The notes: generated from the sequence alone by a model not told the origin. A stretch of 64,000 nt of DNA from Calliphora vicina (GCF_958450345.1 NC_088780.1:36355667-36419666); one strand, 5' to 3'. Shown: positions 11,194-22,929, numbered from the stretch's first letter. A program made the numbers and translations.

Positions 11194-12459
11194 CTGTATA
11201 GGATAGTAAAACCTCATACTCAGTTTATCCATTTTGGTGACCAATTTTTATTTATGGGCCCCCAAAGATTCTAAAAATTAGTGGGCCCTCAAAAAATGGT
11301 GCCATCAGTTTTTGGCCAACAGCTAATTCAGACTTGTTCATATCGCTTAACTTTATATGGCAGTAATATAGCTAAGAGTCTGCCAAATTAATTTTGTTAA
11401 ATTTTTTTCCAAAAAAATTGCTTTCTCGTACACTTTTTTTGAAGAAAATTTTGTTTTTTTACTTTTTTAGAATAAATTCCAGGAACTCCTAATTTGTCAC
11501 TAATAATATTTAGCAAGATTGTAACTATGGTAAAGCTGAACAACTCTTGTGAACATATTAATGTAATCTGAATATATCTAGGCACTCTAAAAATCACTTC
11601 GTTTTTTTACTATATTTTGACGCTAAAACATGGACTGTTTGTTAAAAAAGTAGGTTTGTGTGTATACTTCTCTATTGAGCTGCTATAACGAAGAATGGGC
11701 AAATCATTATCGGTATGATCCGTGTGCATCACGTTACCCAAACTTGATCACGCAAGACCGGCTTGATATAAGATATGAAAAAACGTTAAAATTTTTGAAA
11801 GAGGGCAAAGTAAAAGATATACATATTATATATTAACGCGTAGGAAGTTATGTCCTTTTTCAAAAATGTAACAAATTTTTAAGAATTAAAAAATTTATAG
11901 AAGATTTTTTTCAAAAATATGGGAATAAAAAATGGTGGCGGATTTTTTTGGAAAATTTTAATTTTTAAAATGCAATAAAAGTTTTGTTTATGAATTGTTT
12001 TTAATGAAATTTTACACTTATATAGAAACTTTAGATCCAAATCCAAATGTGAAAAAGATATTGTTAGTGAAAATCCCACAATTCCCAAAAAAATTTTCAA
12101 AAATGCCAAAATTTTGATTTTATTGATTTTTGGATTTATTGAAGGCACCAAGTTCAGGGCTATGAAATCCCTTTGCACAATATTAAAGAACATATTGGGA
12201 CATACAAAACAGGACTTAATTTTTTGAAAGCAGCTATGCGATTAGAAAACATGTCTAAATTTGAAATTTACATAAAAAAATAGGAAGGCTCTGGACCACG
12301 CACTAATACGAACTTTGATATTATTTTGCTTTTATAATATTTCCCCAGATGTTGTCTTTCAGAAAGCTATAAACACACTATTTATCTGTTCCTTATTTTC
12401 TGTATAATTTAAAATTAATATAAGTACTTTTATTAAAAAAATGGCGAAAAAAACACTTT
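11194..12459. other. AT-rich stretch without recognised gene
   Basis: Frames of 66 and 104 codons on the minus strand consist of low-complexity K/I/F/N-rich sequence. No repeat family defined elsewhere in the window is clearly present. Confidence 0.45.
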
Positions 12460-12920
12460 TTTATTTTTTTTAACTTTGAATACATATAACTTTTGACTCA
12501 GTAAAGGTTTTTAAACTGTTTTTTCTTAATAATATTGTATTAATAAATTTGTTGTTAATTCAAAAAAATATGCTTCAAGAAAATCGGGAAAGAAATGGAT
12601 CCGTTATTAGCAAAAAAGCAGACAAAAAAGTAAACTATAAGAGATAATATATGGCTAAAGAAATTTTTTTTGTAGATCTTTTCTGGTAGATTCCATGTAT
12701 TTAAATCGGATCGCAAACAAAAATTTGACATCATTTTTAATTTTTGACATACCCGAGGTGCCTTAATTTGGGGCATTGTGGCTCGGCGACCCCTTGTTGT
12801 TATAAGTCCAAATTCAAAATTTATATAAACTTATAAACACCTTCTTCATAGCCATTGCAAGTTTTATTGGAATCGGTCTATTCGTTTAGAAGTTCTTAAA
12901 TCCTTAAAAACTAAAAAGAT
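12460..12920 (+). repeat. Diverged relative of the CACAGTG family
   Basis: Landmarks are 'gaatacatataacttttg', 'gacatacccgagg', 'ttggggc' and 'cggtctattcgtttagaag', in the same order as at 28660-29030 and partly 42470-42720. The terminal CACTGTG is not found here. The minus-strand 73-codon frame is a by-product. Confidence 0.5.
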
Positions 12921-13155
12921 TTTAATATAGTGATTTTTCATCAATAAAAATATAAACTTTGAATTAATGCAAAATTTTAACGGTTACAGACATCACAATA
13001 AAATTTGTAGCTAATTTAGATCTAAATGTTCTTCAGTCAATGGCATCACTATTGTTGCCATTATTTGTTTTCAAAATTCCTAAAACGGGTAAAATGTGTT
13101 CCAAAAATTTAGTTTTTTTTAGAAAAAGAGCCCACCACAATGAAGGTTTTACGTA

Positions 13156-13182
13156 TTTACTATGTAGCGACTACATAGTAAA
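13156..13182. repeat. Short perfect hairpin
   Basis: Twelve-base arms TTTACTATGTAG and CTACATAGTAAA flank the loop CGA. It lies in a locally less AT-rich patch (13190-13350) that contains a chance 134-codon frame. Confidence 0.7.
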
Positions 13183-13455
13183 AACGTTATGTATATATAC
13201 TAGTCGCATACGCCGAGCCATCGAGTCGCTGATAATATTCGGGAGCCGACACCAAGAATCGCAGTCAAAAAGTTCTAGTCTCGAAAAATTAAGCAAAACC
13301 GCCATACCATTTTTCACAAGCCTCCGCCGCCGACAGGTCTCTGAATCAGCTGTTTTTGTTTACAATTATTTTTTGAACAACATTTTTATTTGTTTTCGTA
13401 AAAGTGGTTGCAGAATAATATTTAATGGACGCTATAGAAAATAATTATTCAGCGT

Positions 13456-13664
13456 TATTCCTGTTCTCACTTTCACCATTCACCTTATTTTTGAAAGCAC
13501 AATTACAACAATGGTATCTAATTTTCTCAGAATTTCTTATGAGAAATGTTTACACGTAATTTGTTTAACCTTAATTATATAATTTTCGAAATTTTATTTT
13601 ATATTATATTGTTGTAATTATGTTTTCAAAAATAGGGTGAATGGCGAAAGTGAGATCAGGAATA
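13456..13664. mobile_element. 209-bp MITE with about 56-bp inverted ends
   Basis: Left end 13456-13511 and right end 13609-13664 are inverted repeats with about six mismatches. Both begin TATTCCTG and share 'cattcacc', 'tatttttgaaa' and 'aattacaacaa'. The loop is AT-rich and non-coding. No target duplication is evident, so the superfamily is open. Confidence 0.75.
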
Positions 13665-14944
13665 GCCATGCATATTTTAGTTTTCTCACTTGGCATTGTA
13701 ACAGAAAATTTTTGTAATTGTTTTATTTTGTATCGGTCTTTTATGTCAGCTGATTTAGATTTGAAATAGCACACTTAGTTATGAGGGGTTGTTCACAACA
13801 GTCGTATTTTTTCATGTTATTATTTTAGTACTTCTGAATTAGCTTATAATATATATAAACAACATACAGGGCTATGCAACTATGAAGAGTTTTTGAGGAT
13901 CGGTGCTTTGCGTCTTTAGAATTTTTTACTCAAACCTAAAATTTTGTTTCAAAATTGAGCAAGTTTGGATAGGGCTGGGAGGGACAGTGTCTGCTTAAGT
14001 TAGTCAAATTTTACTTTATACGTTTTTTCACTAAGTTTAGTATAAAATTATTTTAAAAAACTAAATGACTTTTTTGTTTAATTTTATAAGGGAATAACCG
14101 CATTCTTTATCAAAATCAGTGTACTAAATATTTATTTACTGTCCTTTTCATAACACACAAATATTTTATTATTTTATATTAAAACCCGTGATAACTTTAA
14201 ACTTCATTTATAACGAAATCAATTACTGTTAAATATTTACTACATAAATTTAACACACTAACTATCTAAGAGTTTAAAATTGCCATAAATTTATCAAACC
14301 ATTTGCCTGCAGTCATATGTCAATTAAAACTGTCAAAGTCTTAAATGATTAGAAATATTTTCTTTTTTGAATGGCAGTAAATACTATCAGCGTTCTTTAT
14401 GCCTGTATTTGGAAAAAACTTCTAATAGTTAATAAATGCTACTTATAAACAACTACAGTAAATTTTTTTAAAAGTTTTACGACATTAAAGTTGAGGGTAT
14501 TGCACATTGGGAATATTAGCTAACTAATTAATAGACCTTTATTAATTACAGGGAAAATAGGTCATTTGAGGTTTGTTTAATTTAAAATTAGGACAATTTC
14601 ATTTTAAATGGCTGAAAATGTACTTTATTTTAGTTATTTAATTTTGAAAATATAAAGAAATTAATATTTAGTAAAATCACTCACTCTTTTTATTCTTTGT
14701 ATAAAACTTCAACACTTATTAAAATCGAAGTCCTAAGAGTCCACATTTCAAATTCGAAATTATACATTATCAATAACAGGTCAACAGCAAAAAAGGCTAG
14801 AATAACAACTATATAGATTTGATGCACCATGGCTACCAAAGTACTAAAATGGTCAAATTTTAAATTCTATGGAGAGTAAGTAAAATTATAAATTTTGTTA
14901 GACGTTTGTCCACATAGTTAATGATAACTCAAAAAGGGTTGTTA
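13665..14944. other. AT-rich stretch, nothing recognised
   Basis: Neither a coding trace nor a repeat end could be identified. Confidence 0.45.
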
Positions 14945-14959
14945 GTTCGATTTTTTATG

Positions 14960-15578
14960 TGACAATAGCTAATTTTATTGTTTTAAAAAAATCATGAAAA
15001 ATCGAAAACTACAGAAATTGTTCAGGTTTATTACTTTATCTTAAAGCCACACATAATAGAAACAAAATGAAAAATGAGTTATTCATCATAAAAATCGATT
15101 GATTCTTTTCGAATTTATTTACAATTAATTGAATTCGTTTATTTTCAAAAAATTTTAGTTTTTTGTTTGATATACATAAAATTGTGTAGTAAATGTTCTT
15201 CTTTCGAATGATTGAACTTTGAAAACCGCATGCTATGTACAATTTTTTACATTTATATTGCATTCCAATCGCCTCACTAGCTTCGGAGTTATAATAACGA
15301 ATTGAAGTAAAAATTATATTTTTGACGTGAAAATAGCAATTTTTTTTGTTTTAAAAAAATCATAAAAATTCGAAAACGGCAGAAATTGTTCAGATTTATT
15401 GCTTTATCGCAAAGCCACATGTAATGGGAAAAAAATTAGATATCGATCATAAAAAGCTATTGAATTTGTTTTTATTTATTTATAATTAAGTGAATTCGCT
15501 CATTTTCACAAAATTTTAGTTTTTTTAGTTAGTTTGATATACATAAAAGTAAGTAGTTAATGTTCTTCTTTCAACATG
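14960..15578 (+). repeat. Diverged tandem duplication, period about 366 bp
   Basis: Copy one (about 14960-15210) and copy two (about 15330-15578) share, in order, 'gttttaaaaaaatcat', 'cagaaattgttcag', 'aaagccaca', 'aaaattttagtttttt' and 'aatgttcttctttc'. Substitutions and small indels are frequent, so the duplication is old. No coding frame is conserved between copies. Confidence 0.7.
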
Positions 15579-15599
15579 AAATGCATTTAATACTCGGTG

Positions 15600-15912
15600 T
15601 CCAACGCTGGTTCAAATTGTGCGGATATATGTTAAAGCAACATTGATATGACTATGAATATTTTGTCCGTTAGATAATTCATGAAACTACTAGAAGATGA
15701 CATTGTGTATATCGTAGGCGCTGTTAGAGTTAGCATAAACTGTGTTATCAGTGTATTCTTGTAAATTATAAAGTTTGTGAATTAAAAGAGATTGATTATA
15801 TATTTAAATTGTTGTGTTAATCTAAATAATCGCTTTTATGTGCAATTAAAGGGACACGGTTTATTTAAATAAAATAAACCACCGTTTTTAAAAGGTAGAA
15901 ACACTACAAAAT
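15600..15912 (+). repeat. LTR-family fragment (3' portion of an LTR)
   Basis: 'ttttgtccgttagataattc' matches 38950, and the end 'aaataaaccaccgttttta' matches 39450 and the inverted copies near 32250 and 33115. This suggests a retrotransposon LTR end, possibly followed by a scrap of internal sequence to about 16080. No primer-binding site or gag/pol frame is recognised. Confidence 0.55.
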
Positions 15913-16390
15913 ATACTTTTGTGGATCTACGACAAAGTATTGGATTTGTTAGAAGTCGAATGACAGAATCAATATATTCCGCATCTTTTTGATTCAAAGT
16001 AATGTATTTTCCGGCTGTGGGCCATATTGAGGAGCTACGTATAATTGTGGATCGATAGTCACTAAATCCATTAGTAACATCTATGCATTAGAATGACCCC
16101 GTTTGTAGAGAAAAGTTTCTATGATTTTTTTCATATTTCTCGTAAAAATATGAAACATTCGTGTCATGGGAAAGGTCTTTGGAATGTGCTTTATTCTGCT
16201 ATTATCGTCCAAATTGAAAAATAATCGAAGTTTTGGAGTTTTTGGTATAAAGTTTTTTTTTATAAATTTTGACATAGAATTATTTAAAGTAATTATTGGG
16301 TGTCTTAAAAATTTCAGATTTTTTTAAAATTTTTACATTTTATTTTGAAACATTTGTACTATATAGATTTATTCAATGTAGTGCCCCTTG

Positions 16391-17568
16391 CATAGTGGGG
16401 CAGAATCAAAATTTTTTGGAAATAAATCTGGTATTTGTAAACGGTTGGTCCGATTGTGATAACATTTTATGTGAGCCAATATTTTAGAAGGACTGAATTT
16501 TAAAGTGGGATATTTTAGAATCTAATTGAGATATTGGCTTCAAATTTGTTTTGTAAGATCAAAAATTAACTTATCTAACAAAAATATTACGGAATAAATG
16601 TGGATCAAATTGCTCCTAATATATGCAATCATATTAATATGTTGATAAAAAGTTTAGTTGTAGAAACTCAATAAATCTTTATTTATTAACAAAACTCAAT
16701 GAAATTTTCAACGAAAAAAAATTGTCAAAAGGTCAAAGGGAACCACGCCATTCCTAAAAATTGGAGCGAAAATCCCAAAAATGTAATTTTTTACAATTTT
16801 GCCTATAGGCTCCATATTTCCTTTGGGGCTAGAAAAATTCTTTGGGGATAAATAGACAACACATTAGGGTTTCCAATGCTGCTTTCCGTTTTCTTATCCC
16901 AGCTTTAGAATTTTAGAAAATTTGGCACAAATTTTAAATTTTGGTAAAAAATAGATCAATTTCCGAAGGTCGTAGGAGCGACATCTTCAAAAAATAGGAC
17001 ATGTTTGTTTTTATAGCACAATGTTCTGCGCAAAGATACCTTACAGAAAAACATAAAACTGTTATATGTTCTTAAAGAAAGTTTATTTTTAATTAAAAAT
17101 TAAGAAAAGTAACCTTTTCGCCAAAATCTACTATTTTTGGAATTTTTAAATTAAATATCGTTTATTTTTGGATCCATAATCGATATTGCTTTGAAATCTT
17201 TTGCATATTATTAGGAACTTTGTTGTCTAACAAACAAAAAAATCAATACAAATGTACGCCCTATAATTAAAAAAAAAAATTGATCAAAGTTATGGCCAAA
17301 TTTTAAAATTTCAATTTTGAAATGCCTATAAATTGAAAATTGTAAGAGATAAGGATAAGCTTTTCAAAAATATAAAAATCTTTGAAATCGGACGGGAAAC
17401 AAAAAATGGCACGTGTTTAAATATTTTACATGTCGAAGGTACCCTATTTTGAGCACTCATAGCGGCGCCCCTGGAGAATTTGTAGGACCCTTTTTAGTAA
17501 CTTAAACTCGAATACTCCTTGGCTACGATCACGTTAAATTTTATCTCAGCCTTTTAGAAATGCGTTGT
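16391..17568 (+). repeat. CACAGTG-ended repeat family, copy 3
   Basis: The left end 'catagtggggcagaatc' is the reverse complement of the right end of other copies and extends for about 80 bases, revealing long inverted termini that copy 2 lacks on its left side. The order then follows copy 2 closely (aatctaattgagatatt, gggtttccaatgctgc, cgaatactccttggctac). The right end is cut off after 'ttttagaaatgc'. Confidence 0.7.
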
Positions 17569-17605
17569 TAGCTATGACCTTTTCCCATCTTTCTGGCAAA
17601 CATAT

Positions 17606-17836
17606 TTGGTCAATTCACAAGGTCTCTTATCAGTCATATTGTCATAATGTCCTAATATATCACAACTCGGCATTCGGCGCAGGTCTCTGCTGGTTAGTTA
17701 TGATAACACAATAAACATAGCATACAGAGTAGTATTATTTTATGTCATTTTTTGCTTGAAAAACAATAAAAACCATTGTGAAATATTAGGACATTATGAC
17801 AATATGACATGATAAGAGACCTTGTGAATTGACCAA
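17606..17836. mobile_element. TTGGTCAATTC MITE, copy 1
   Basis: The inverted ends of about 39 bp start TTGGTCAATTCACAAGG. A second copy with the same interior (acataacaataaaaacc-like run, then 'attaggacattatg') is at 21866-22122. The flanks are TA-rich and allow a TA duplication, as in Tc1/mariner MITEs, but the exact boundary base is ambiguous. Confidence 0.75.
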
Positions 17837-18401
17837 TAGATTCCGAGACAATAACATTTTTTTTAATTTTTATTTCAAAATTTAAAAAAAAAGACAAATT
17901 TATTAATGAAACAAATTTAATGATCGCCAAATTATACTTAAAAATACTTTTTTTTTAAATATTTTTATTTAAACAAAATTAATTTTTTTTTTAAATTGTT
18001 TTTAATATTTTTTTTTAAATAGTTTTTAAAAAGTTTTTTCCAACTTTTTCTTTAGTTTTAAAAAAAAAATTTTGGAAATTAATTTTTGGAAATTAATATT
18101 AGGACATTATGACAATATGACATGATAAGAGACCTTGTGAATTGACCAATAGATTCCGAGACAATAACATTTTTTTTAATTTTTATTTCAAAATTTAAAA
18201 AAAAAGACAAATTTATTAATGAAACAAATTTAATGATCGCCAAATTATACTTAAAAATACTTTTTTTTTAAATATTTTTATTTAAACAAAATTAATTTTT
18301 TTTTTAAATTGTTTTTAATATTTTTTTTTAAATAGTTTTTAAAAAGTTTTTTCCAACTTTTTCTTTAGTTTTAAAAAAAAAATTTTGGAAATTAATTTTT
18401 G
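17782..18401 (+). repeat. Exact 307-bp tandem duplication, period 313 bp
   Basis: Bases 17782-18088 and 18095-18401 agree throughout by eye. The unit contains the last 55 bases of the MITE plus the 5' T-rich region of a Helitron-like copy. The second copy thus creates an orphan MITE end. The near-identity implies a recent event or a local assembly error. Confidence 0.85.
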
Positions 18402-18705
18402 ACAAAAAAAGTTTTTTTTTGATAAATTTTTTTTTTTGAAATATCCAGATATATATAAAAAATGTGCCGGTTTTTTCCTTATATCTCAGCCATTATTGAT
18501 GAATGAATCGTGTATTTAAGTTCTTTGGGGGTTACGGAAAGTTGATTTCAACATACAGACGGACAGACGGACATGGATATATCGACTTAGATCTATAACT
18601 GTTCAGAATATTTATACTTTGTGGGGTCTGATATGAAAAATGTAGAAACTACTAACGGAATGACAAACTTATATATACCCTTGCCACTCATGATGAAGGC
18701 TATAA
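17925..18705 (+). mobile_element. Helitron-like copy, 5'-truncated and internally duplicated
   Basis: It begins at 'gccaaattatacttaaaaat' without the 5' hairpin. The T-rich region is present twice through the 313-bp duplication. It then continues with 'ccttatatctcagccat', 'cagacggacagacggacatg', 'tgtggggtctgatatg' and 'tacccttgccactcatg'. Confidence 0.75.
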
Positions 18706-19794
18706 AAACGCACAAAACTTGTTGATGAACTTTCCAATTTTCTTGCTAACACAAATATTCCATTAGTTTTTGAATATTAGAGTGAAGGTATCTACTGCTG
18801 AATGCTAACTTGACAACTTGACGCACTCAAAATACATTTTATAGACAATTAATTACCAGAACTTATAATTACGCATTAGAGGAATACTTTTGTTTTAGTA
18901 GGTATTTAGTACAAGTATGTAAACTAACTATTTAAGCATGTCAAATTAGTTTCATTCACTATATTGAAAGTTTAATTAGGAACTAAATTGAAACATTTGT
19001 ATTGCCAAAGTTTTCTTGACACAAAATAAAGTAAGCAGTTTCAATGTCAAGTACAAAATTATTGGGTGGGAAAAGTGATAAGATGGAATCAAAATAAACA
19101 AAATTAAAGGCATACTCTATAGGGCAGTGACGAATTTCAAATACCCTTTAGTGTTAATGATAATTTTCATGGGAGAATTGTTTGATAAGTTGTTTTAGCA
19201 GCTATAAAAATCGGCAGGTATTTGAATATTAATTTTAACTAACAACCAAGTTCTGGTATCTTCATTCAATTCAAATATTACAAAAGAAAAGTATAGTATT
19301 TCAAACTATGCATAACACATCAATATCTTTACTTTTTTCCCCATCCAATACTTAACTGTGAGTAAATGGTATTTTTTTTCTGTTCGAAATAAAAAAAAAG
19401 AAAATAAGATTAATTGCTGAAATTGATTAGAATTGAACTAAATGTGTGTGAGTGATTATCAACAACAAATTACAAGAAGTGGTAGATGACGAAAAAAATA
19501 TTTAGCACCACAACACCAAATAAAATGGGGTGAAATCGAAATTTATTTTTAAGACACCAAAAACTTGCTGATAAACAATTGTGGTATTTGTTTGAGTATT
19601 TTGTTCGAGTTTGTTTCTTTGCGTTAAGTTTTCTTTAATTTTTTTATTATATCCAACATCAAATAGATGGGAGGCATATTGAGTTTATCGTTCCATTTGT
19701 AACATATGTATGATTTCTTCCAGATCACATATACATTTCTTCTCGGAATATGACTCTATGGTACATGGTACCATTGGTAAATAACTGCCTACAT
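18706..19794. other. Largely unique AT-rich DNA
   Basis: No gene is recognised. The sequence shows no clear relation to other parts of the window. Confidence 0.45.
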
Positions 19795-20280
19795 AAATAG
19801 TGAGTCACAAAAAACTTAAACACACTATTTCAACCAAAACGTATTGGTCCAATATTTTTTTAATCATAAAAATATCTCAGATTTTATATTTTCTAAATCA
19901 TTTATTTTCAACTGTTATTTCGGTCAAAATGGTCAGCAAAAGAAAATTACTTGAACAAATATTTAAAACTTTTCAAAAAAATCCAATATGGACTTTAAAA
20001 AAAATAGCTAAAGATTTAAAGGTTCATCGTCCCACCGTTTCAAAAGCCATTAAATATTTTAAGGACTTGCACATTGAAAGAAAACCTGGATCAGGAACAA
20101 AAAAGGGTGTAACAGATATTGGTAAGGCAAAATAAGTCGAACAACTCTTTCGAAGAGCACCGAATAATTCTATCAGAAAAGCAGCTCGTTAAGATTGTTT
20201 TGTTCGCAGAGCCAAAGCTAATGCTAAGCTGAAGTCGTATAAACTTCAGAAAGTTCCATATGCAATGCGGTAATAATAAG
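19795..20280 (+). mobile_element. Tc1/mariner-type element, 5' portion
   Basis: The left end is probably near the 'ata' before 'gtgagtcacaaaaaac', which resembles Tc1/mariner termini. It is followed by about 130 bases of leader and the transposase start at 19929. The right part is missing: a Helitron-like copy begins immediately after it at about 20285. Confidence 0.6.
19929..20278 (+). pseudogene. Tc1/mariner transposase, broken N-terminal fragment
   Basis: I choose the ATG at 19929 because the transposase-like sequence begins there (MVSKRKLLEQIFKTF); the upstream 43 codons of the open frame are leader. Residues 5-60 look like the first helix-turn-helix of the DNA-binding domain, with 'TLKKIAKDLKVHRPTVSKAI' as the recognition unit, then 'RKPGSGTKKG'. 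A TAA at 20133 ends the open frame. The same frame continues with family-like sequence: 'VEQLFRRAPNNSIRKAAR', a stop, then 'RRAKANAKLKSYKLQKVP', the usual second helix-turn-helix and linker. The DD(E/D) catalytic domain is absent. Non-functional; the exact subfamily is not assigned. Confidence 0.8.
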
Positions 20281-20284
20281 AAAA

Positions 20285-20845
20285 AAACAAGTAAGAGAGC
20301 TATATTCGGCTGTGCCGAATCTTATATACCAAAATACACATTAAACATAAAAATTTTAAATATTTTTAGGTAAACGAAATTCATTTTTTTTTCAAAATTT
20401 AAAATTTGTCTTTTTATTTTTTTTTCCACATTTTAAATTAGTGAACAAAAATAATGAAAAATAAAATTCTGATGAAAAAATATTTTTCCAGATTTTTTAG
20501 GTCCAAATATCTATCATTAGGTACCCATATTGTCTATATTAATGACTTAGTAATCCAGATATAGATAAAAAAATAGGCCAAAAACCGATTATGTCCCGGT
20601 TTTTTTCTTTTATCTTATTCCTTATTTATGGGACTATTTTCTCAATTTTAAATAGCAACCGAGCCGGGAGAATTCCCGATTATATTGATGTATCCATCAT
20701 GTTTGTAAGGTATGTTGGGGCTACGGATAGACGGACAGACGGACATGGCTATGTTAACTTCGCTATCTATAACGAAAATGTAGAAATTACAGACGGAATG
20801 ATAAACTTACAATACCCCTGCCACTCATGGTAAAGTGTATAAAAA
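20285..20845 (+). mobile_element. Helitron-like copy
   Basis: The ends are good: 'aaacaagtaagagagctat', hairpin ATTCGGC-TGT-GCCGAAT at the 5' side, and 'acccctgccactcatggtaa' at the 3' side. The core includes 'agacggacagacggacatgg'. The region before the core is shortened relative to the 0.7-kb copy. The 80-codon open frame across the core is incidental. Confidence 0.8.
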
Positions 20846-21368
20846 TCATAAAATTTTATCTAAAACAAGTAACCTTATAACCTTATTCACCAAATTATAC
20901 TTCAAAATACAAATTTTTGAATATTGTTAGGTAAACAAAATTTTTTTTTCAAAAGCTGTGTTTTTAATTTTTTGGAAATTTTTTTTTTTTAATTTAAAAT
21001 TTTTTTTTTTGTGAAAAAAAATATTCGGGTTAAACAAATTTTTTCCGATTTTGACCCATTGTAAGTCCAACTTACTATGGTCTTATATACGTCGTTGCAA
21101 TGGTCTTTGAAATATCTATCACTAGATATCCATATTGTCTATATTATTGACTTAGTAATCCAGATATAGGTCAAAAATAGGTAAAAAATATGACATTTTT
21201 CCTCATACCTCATCCATTTGTGGATCGATTTTGCTGATTTTAAATAGAAAACTTCTCGAAAGCATGTCTGACAGAATTATTGAAGATTTGGAACCCGAAG
21301 ATATCTAGGGTCTTCAGAAAATTGATTTCAACAGACAGACAGACAGACAGACGGACATGGCTTAATCG

Positions 21369-22329
21369 TTGGATATTCAGTTAATCGTCTTTCTGATTTA
21401 ATCGATTAACCGAGCAAATAATTAATCGGGGTTTAGATTTATTCGGTTAATAATCGGTTAATTTAAAATTATTCGATTAACCGAATAATATCTATTTTAA
21501 TTTTAAATTGAAAAAAATACAACCACGAATTTTGTGTACAAAAATATAAAAAAACAATCAAAACATAACAATTCAACCAAAGAATAATAGCAAATATGGT
21601 ATTTGAGATCCTTTTTGTATTCACATTTGAGTTTTTTTAGGGTTTTAGTGAGATCTTCTGAAATAATCTTCTAAAAAAATATAATTTAATTTCTTCCTTT
21701 TAGACTATTTTTTATTTCATTTAATAAAACTTGACTTGGAAAAAACATTCTTGCTGATTGTAGATGTTGGAGAAATTGAAAGCATCAGTTTTTTTTAGTT
21801 TTTTCTAAGCTATACATAGAATACTTTTGATATTTTCTTTTAATTTCGTTAAGTTCTGTACATAATTGGTCAATTCACAAGGTCTCTTATCAGTCATATT
21901 GTCGTAATAACCTAATATATCATGACTCGGCAGCTCGGCTTAACCGACTCTTAGGCATTCGGCACAGGTCTCAGCTGGTTGGTTACGATAACAAAATAAA
22001 CATAGCATACGGAATAGTATTATTTTAGGACTTTTTTTAGCTTGAAAAACAATAAAAACCATTGTGAAATATTAGGACATTATGACAATATGACATGATA
22101 AGAGACCTTGTGAATTGACCAAATAATTTTATTTTGAAATTTGTAATTGAATTGGAAAAATAAATACAAACAAATATGTTAATGTGCAAAAAAACGGAAT
22201 TTCGGTTAATGGGTTAATCGAAACAAATTAATCGGTTTATTTGTTATTTGCAATTTTAAATTATTCGAACAGTTAACCGTCCAAAATTAATCGATTAACC
22301 GATTAACGGTTAATCGATTGAACACCCTA
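21369..22329. mobile_element. hAT-like non-autonomous element, 961 bp, TSD CTTAATCG
   Basis: Eight bases, CTTAATCG, are repeated on both sides (21361-21368 and 22330-22337). Uninterrupted copies at 4490 and 59890 have this site (or one mismatch) only once. The ends are TTGGATATTCAG and, inverted, TAGGGTGTTCAATCG, a hAT-like pattern. Both subterminal regions are packed with 'ttaatcggttaa'/'attaaccg' motifs, typical of transposase binding. No transposase frame is present. A MITE is nested at 21866-22122. Confidence 0.85.
21866..22122. mobile_element. TTGGTCAATTC MITE, copy 2 (nested in hAT)
   Basis: It has the same inverted ends and interior as 17606-17836, with about 26 extra bases near 21925-21955 (gctcggcttaaccgactc). 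Possible TA or ATAA duplication in the flanks. It is the youngest layer in a three-deep nest: MITE in hAT in Helitron-like copy. Confidence 0.8.
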
Positions 22330-22442
22330 CTTAATCGACTTCGCTATCTATAAGGATCCAGAATATATATACTTTATAGGGTCGGAAAATTATATTATGG
22401 AAATTTCAAACGGAATGACAAACTTCTCACGAAGGTGAAGGG

Positions 22443-22832
22443 ATTAAAAATGCATCTGTAGTGTGATGAGTGATGTAACTTATGTACTGGCAGACTTTTC
22501 ACTTCTGGGTCAAGATTTTTAAGTGGATGATGGACGAGGTAATGTTCGAGAACAATACCGGGTTCGCTGTGTTTGCTAAATAGATAGTTAAATGGTAATC
22601 ATTTGCACTACATTTCGCCAGCTTATTCAGTACCAAACAATAGCAAGATATTTGCCTTTAGTTTTTGAAAATAAATTCAGGTAAAATAAAATCCTGTAAA
22701 TATACCACTTCGATGACCGTATGCAAGGCTGAATGTGACTGTTTCTGATTTCCTTCTCACTGATTATCGAGAATAGAAAATTGAGAGAAGACTCACACGA
22801 AATTCTTAAGAACAAATAGAGAGTAGTACAAA
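22443..22832. other. Unassigned stretch
   Basis: No feature is recognised. The 62-codon minus-strand frame has no motif. Confidence 0.4.
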
Positions 22833-22833
22833 T

Positions 22834-22929
22834 AAGAGCTCTGTGGCTTAGTGATTAGAGCATTTGACTAGAAAGCGAGTGGTTAGGAGTTCAACCCCGC
22901 TCTCTGATAAAATTATTTATCCTTTTTTT
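22834..22929 (+). repeat. tRNA-like sequence: SINE head or tRNA pseudogene
   Basis: A box-A-like motif TGGCTTAGTGATTAGAGC (from 22844) and a box-B-like motif GGAGTTCAACC (22886-22896) are spaced as in a tRNA. AGAGC at 22835 can pair with GCTCT at 22899. A damaged anticodon arm surrounds the loop GACTAGA, which lacks the U at position 33, and the T stem has mismatches. A run of seven T at 22923-22929 would end Pol III transcription. It is therefore not a working tRNA; a tRNA-derived SINE is most likely. Confidence 0.6.

Larger units (their letters stand above)
20863..22442 (+). mobile_element. Helitron-like copy, 'tcacgaagg' subfamily, interrupted by a hAT element
   Basis: The 5' side is 'aaacaagtaac' with a damaged hairpin region, then 'ttcaccaaattatacttc'. 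The core has a short (acag)n run before 'acggacatggcttaatcg', is interrupted at 21369-22329, resumes at 'cttaatcgacttcgctatc', and ends 'cttctcacgaaggtgaaggg'. Without the insert it would be about 610 bp. Confidence 0.85.

Noticed and set aside
13040..13444. 134-codon plus-strand frame in a less AT-rich patch
   Set aside because: It crosses a short perfect hairpin and shows no motif; the lower AT content alone lengthens chance frames.
19800..19928. N-terminal extension of the Tc1/mariner frame
   Set aside because: The first 43 codons are low-complexity leader; transposase similarity begins at the Met at 19929.
22834..22907. Functional tRNA gene
   Set aside because: The anticodon loop lacks U33 and the T stem and anticodon stem have mismatches.
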